Assembly (NCBI GenBank): GCA_024811115.1
Contig: JAKOGH010000544.1
Coordinates: 1-30,996 of the forward strand
Source of the DNA: Terana coerulea
Lineage: Eukaryota; Basidiomycota; Agaricomycetes; Polyporales; Phanerochaetaceae
DNA: 30,996 nt
Direction of reading: 5' to 3'
Each line of letters starts with the position of its first letter. Position 1 is the first letter of the stretch. Made by a program: the position numbers and the translations under genes. Below, piece after piece: positions 28,457 through 30,996 of the stretch. Below the pieces are notes generated by a model. It was not told the origin of the DNA. It worked only from the letters and a program-made list of their open reading frames with translations, and made no database searches.

Positions 28457-30996
28457 GTGAAACACTTGGGCGCACCACAGGCTTTGTCACCGCAGCTGGA
28501 GGGTTTTGCGCCTCTGCAGTCCATTTCTCCTGCCCTCATCTCGACCTTTGAACCCCCGTTGCTCACCTCTGCAGCCAACATGCCCGAGGAGCCATGCATC
28601 AAAGGCTGGCATACTGTTTTGGGCAAGCGCCTAGCCTTTCAAGGCAATAAGCTCAAGCGCCCTGTGCAAGGTCCACTCAAGCCTTCAGTTCATTGTCGTT
28701 TCAACTCTGATACTTGCTCTGTAGGCCAGATACTCATTTTCCCTAGGACATTCTCTGAATCATATCCCAATTGCACTGCTAATAAGAACAACTACAGTCA
28801 ACCTCACAACTTGAAGGCTGAGCGTTCCAAGTTCATGCAGCAGGTTTGTCCGAGATGGCCGACTGCGCGTGATATTGAGAAATCAGAGAGGAAGGAATGG
28901 GAGTACTTATTGAAGAGGCAAAAGATGGGAGACCTTAGTGTATGCAGCCGTGGAAAGCAGCTAGCCGTTGCAGCAGGGCATGTGTGTCACAATATCTCTC
29001 GTTTTGGTGCCTATTCTGACACTTTTGCTCAGCATTGTGCAATCATAAGCTTTGGCCTAGAGGGAACCTGACTGAGGTTTCCCTTGAAGACTTCAGGAAG
29101 CTTACCGCCATAGATGTTCCTGGCACAAACAAGGACAAGGAGGTCTCCGAGTATATGCGAAGCTTCCTCATACCTTTGGAGTTCAACCATTCCCTCTCCC
29201 GCCAATCCAGAGAAGCAGCGAATCATTAACATATTTCTGGCCATTATAAGGAGAAGTCCTGTTGGATTGTCTCCGACTTCTCGCGTTTGCTCTCATTCAA
29301 CATTATCTCGCGAGCTGAGCCGTGGACACAGAATGATCTTACACCTGGCTCTGCAGTGAGTGTTGTGTTTTCTGTCCTTGTGCATATCTCATGTATCAGC
29401 AGGCCTGGTTCTCTCTCTGGAACCACGCTCAATATGGACCAGATCTTTGTCTGGGAGCCGAAAACTTGCCGTTTCTACAATTCAGCCCTGGGACATCAGG
29501 AGTTCGGAACCCGTGACAACAACTCTAGGTGGAAGCAACCAATCGTTCATGTTCTTGCCACTATGGGCCAGGTTTTCGGCTATGGCATTCTGTGGCATCA
29601 CGAACTTGGTGTCTTTCCCTTGATGCCGACCTGGGTTCTCTGTGAAGATCGAGTCCTTTTCACCCTATTCCTTAACTTCATTCAGCAGTACTCTGCTAAG
29701 TGGGCATCAAAATCATTCCGCCGCTCTTGCGCTGTAGCTTCCAACACTCGGGTCCCATTTGACTATAACTATGGGAGTGGTGCATATTACATTTCTACGG
29801 TACTCCGAGTGTATCGCCCGCCCGAGAGGTCAGGAGTCCGGTCGGGTTACTACATCAGGCTTCTTCGCGATGGTCTGTTGGACTCAAGACATATCATTGG
29901 TGAGTTCTGTGTCCTTTTATACGCCCGTCTTACATCATAGCATGAGTGGGAAACCTATTTGGAGCCTCAGGCTACGAGTAGCTATTAAATTATCCAGTCA
30001 CACCACAAGTGCCTGTATCAGTTCGAGTTAGGATCCCTCACTGCGCAGCGTAATTCAGGCACGACGCGTGCGCAGAGTGGCGAGTTGGTACCAAGGTATG
30101 GAAATTGTTATTGTGCATGATAGCATTCTCTGAGCACCTTCACAATGAGCAGACATTGGTTGGACGGGATATCGAAGAAGGCCTGAAGACCACACTGGGT
30201 TTGGCGGAATTCCATGAACATGTGAAGAACAAAATAGATCCCAAGGGGAACACTATCCTAAAGACGTCCTGGACCTCGCAAGATTGTGAGTTGCCTCCAA
30301 TGTAATATACAGAATCAATATTCATTACAGGAACGAACCGGTAATGCTGGTCGCGCGCAGGAACCCACCATTGCCAAGCAGCTCAGAATTATCAAGCGAG
30401 GGCAGCAAGCCTGTGCTCAAGAAACATTTTGCCGATGTAGCCCTTGCTGAGCCTCAGACGATTGCGTCGAGCACTCGAGTTACCAGGCAGACGGCGAGGC
30501 ATGATGGTATGTGCATTATCACCTTATCTATACAGATTTATAAACAAAATCCATCTAGCTCAGAGCAGTGCAGGCTCTCCAGCAGTCCCCAAGTCAACAC
30601 CTGTAACACACAGACCTCCCTAGCTATCAGCTACTTCTCTAAAGATCATTGCATTCAAGCCGCCACCTTGGGTATGTCTATCCATGATAAGGGTACTTCA
30701 ATCTCTATGCTCATCAAGCCCACATTAGAAAATCCCAAGCCTACCAAAGGCAAGGGCAAAGGCAAGAAGGCAAAGCAGCAGAAGGCAGTCTCTGAAGAGT
30801 CTAAGCCTGTGAGGGGCAAGCGCAGAAGAGACGACAATGAGTGGACACTGAGAGCGGCTTTGAAGAGACAAAGGCTGCAGGACGCAAAGGGCGCTGGAAA
30901 GAGGAGCCAAGTGACAGCACTACAATGTCACTTGCAGCACTCATGTGATGTCTATCTTTCATGTATATTTCCCTGGGACAAAATACATTGTTGTCT
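28457..30996 (+). CDS. unidentified intron-bearing gene, probably damaged, runs off the right edge
   Basis: Long coding-like frames follow one another. 28457-29071 has a true ATG, with a second ATG at 28579 as a more likely start. 29035-29229 and 29287-29940 share one frame, separated by a TAA at 29227. Then come 30131-30279 and 30331-30509, and a lysine-rich end from about 30667 to the window edge. Introns are convincing after 29898 (GTGAGTTC), at 30280-30330 (GTGAGT to TTACAG) and at 30510-30558 (GTATGT to ATCTAG). Other intron-like stretches lie at 28979-29030 and 29356-29400. Motifs include GTTLNMDQIFVWEP and the basic GKGKGKKAKQQK, which looks like a nuclear localisation signal. I do not recognise the family. 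The TAA at 29227 and the frame change near 29035-29070 point to a decaying copy unless further introns remove them. Confidence 0.45.

Overview
The window is a piece of a basidiomycete nuclear genome. It most resembles an agaricomycete, possibly Polyporales; that placement is inference from gene style only. Support comes from short 49-69 nt GT-AG introns with CTRAY-like branch points, DUF6533 seven-helix membrane genes that are common in Agaricomycetes, an agaricomycete-type DDE transposase and a fungal hAT element. There are no operons. Genes are sparse and sit among transposon remains.

Layout. 1-1300: nothing recognised apart from a TATA box. 1305-1594 (+): a small cysteine-rich secreted-protein gene, broken by a frameshift. 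2060-3762 (-): DUF6533 gene A. 3763-7163: no recognised gene, with a GC-rich palindrome cluster near 6437-6535. 7164-10990: a decayed hAT transposon with imperfect 10-bp ends and a near-perfect 8-bp target duplication. 11400-11624 (-): a possible tRNA-derived SINE. 12221-16864: a Tc1/IS630-like DDE element with perfect 46-bp terminal inverted repeats; its transposase has lost the catalytic core and is interrupted by a 539-bp MITE-like element and a three-hairpin structure. 17544-19253 (-): DUF6533 gene B. 19254-22966: no recognised gene. 22967-24648 (-): DUF6533 gene C. 25883-27282 (-): a complete seven-exon short-chain dehydrogenase/reductase gene. 28161-28220: a 20-bp tandem repeat. 28457 to the right edge (+): an unidentified intron-bearing gene, probably damaged, that runs out of the window.

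The main result is the gene structure of the three DUF6533 paralogs. All three could be assembled by hand into open reading frames of 347, 339 and 327 codons with the same 13-exon architecture. Coding exon sizes are 44, 35, 152, 2, 62, 107, 92, 2, 141, 16, 58 (55 in A) and 36, followed by a variable last exon. Two exons in every copy are only 2 nt long. Each lies between two normal-sized introns that mostly carry their own branch point and acceptor. Leaving the 2 nt out breaks the frame in all three genes; including them restores the family sequence. Intron sequences and the C-terminal tails have diverged, so these are not recent duplicates. The cluster is an unusually clear natural case of conserved 2-nt micro-exons.
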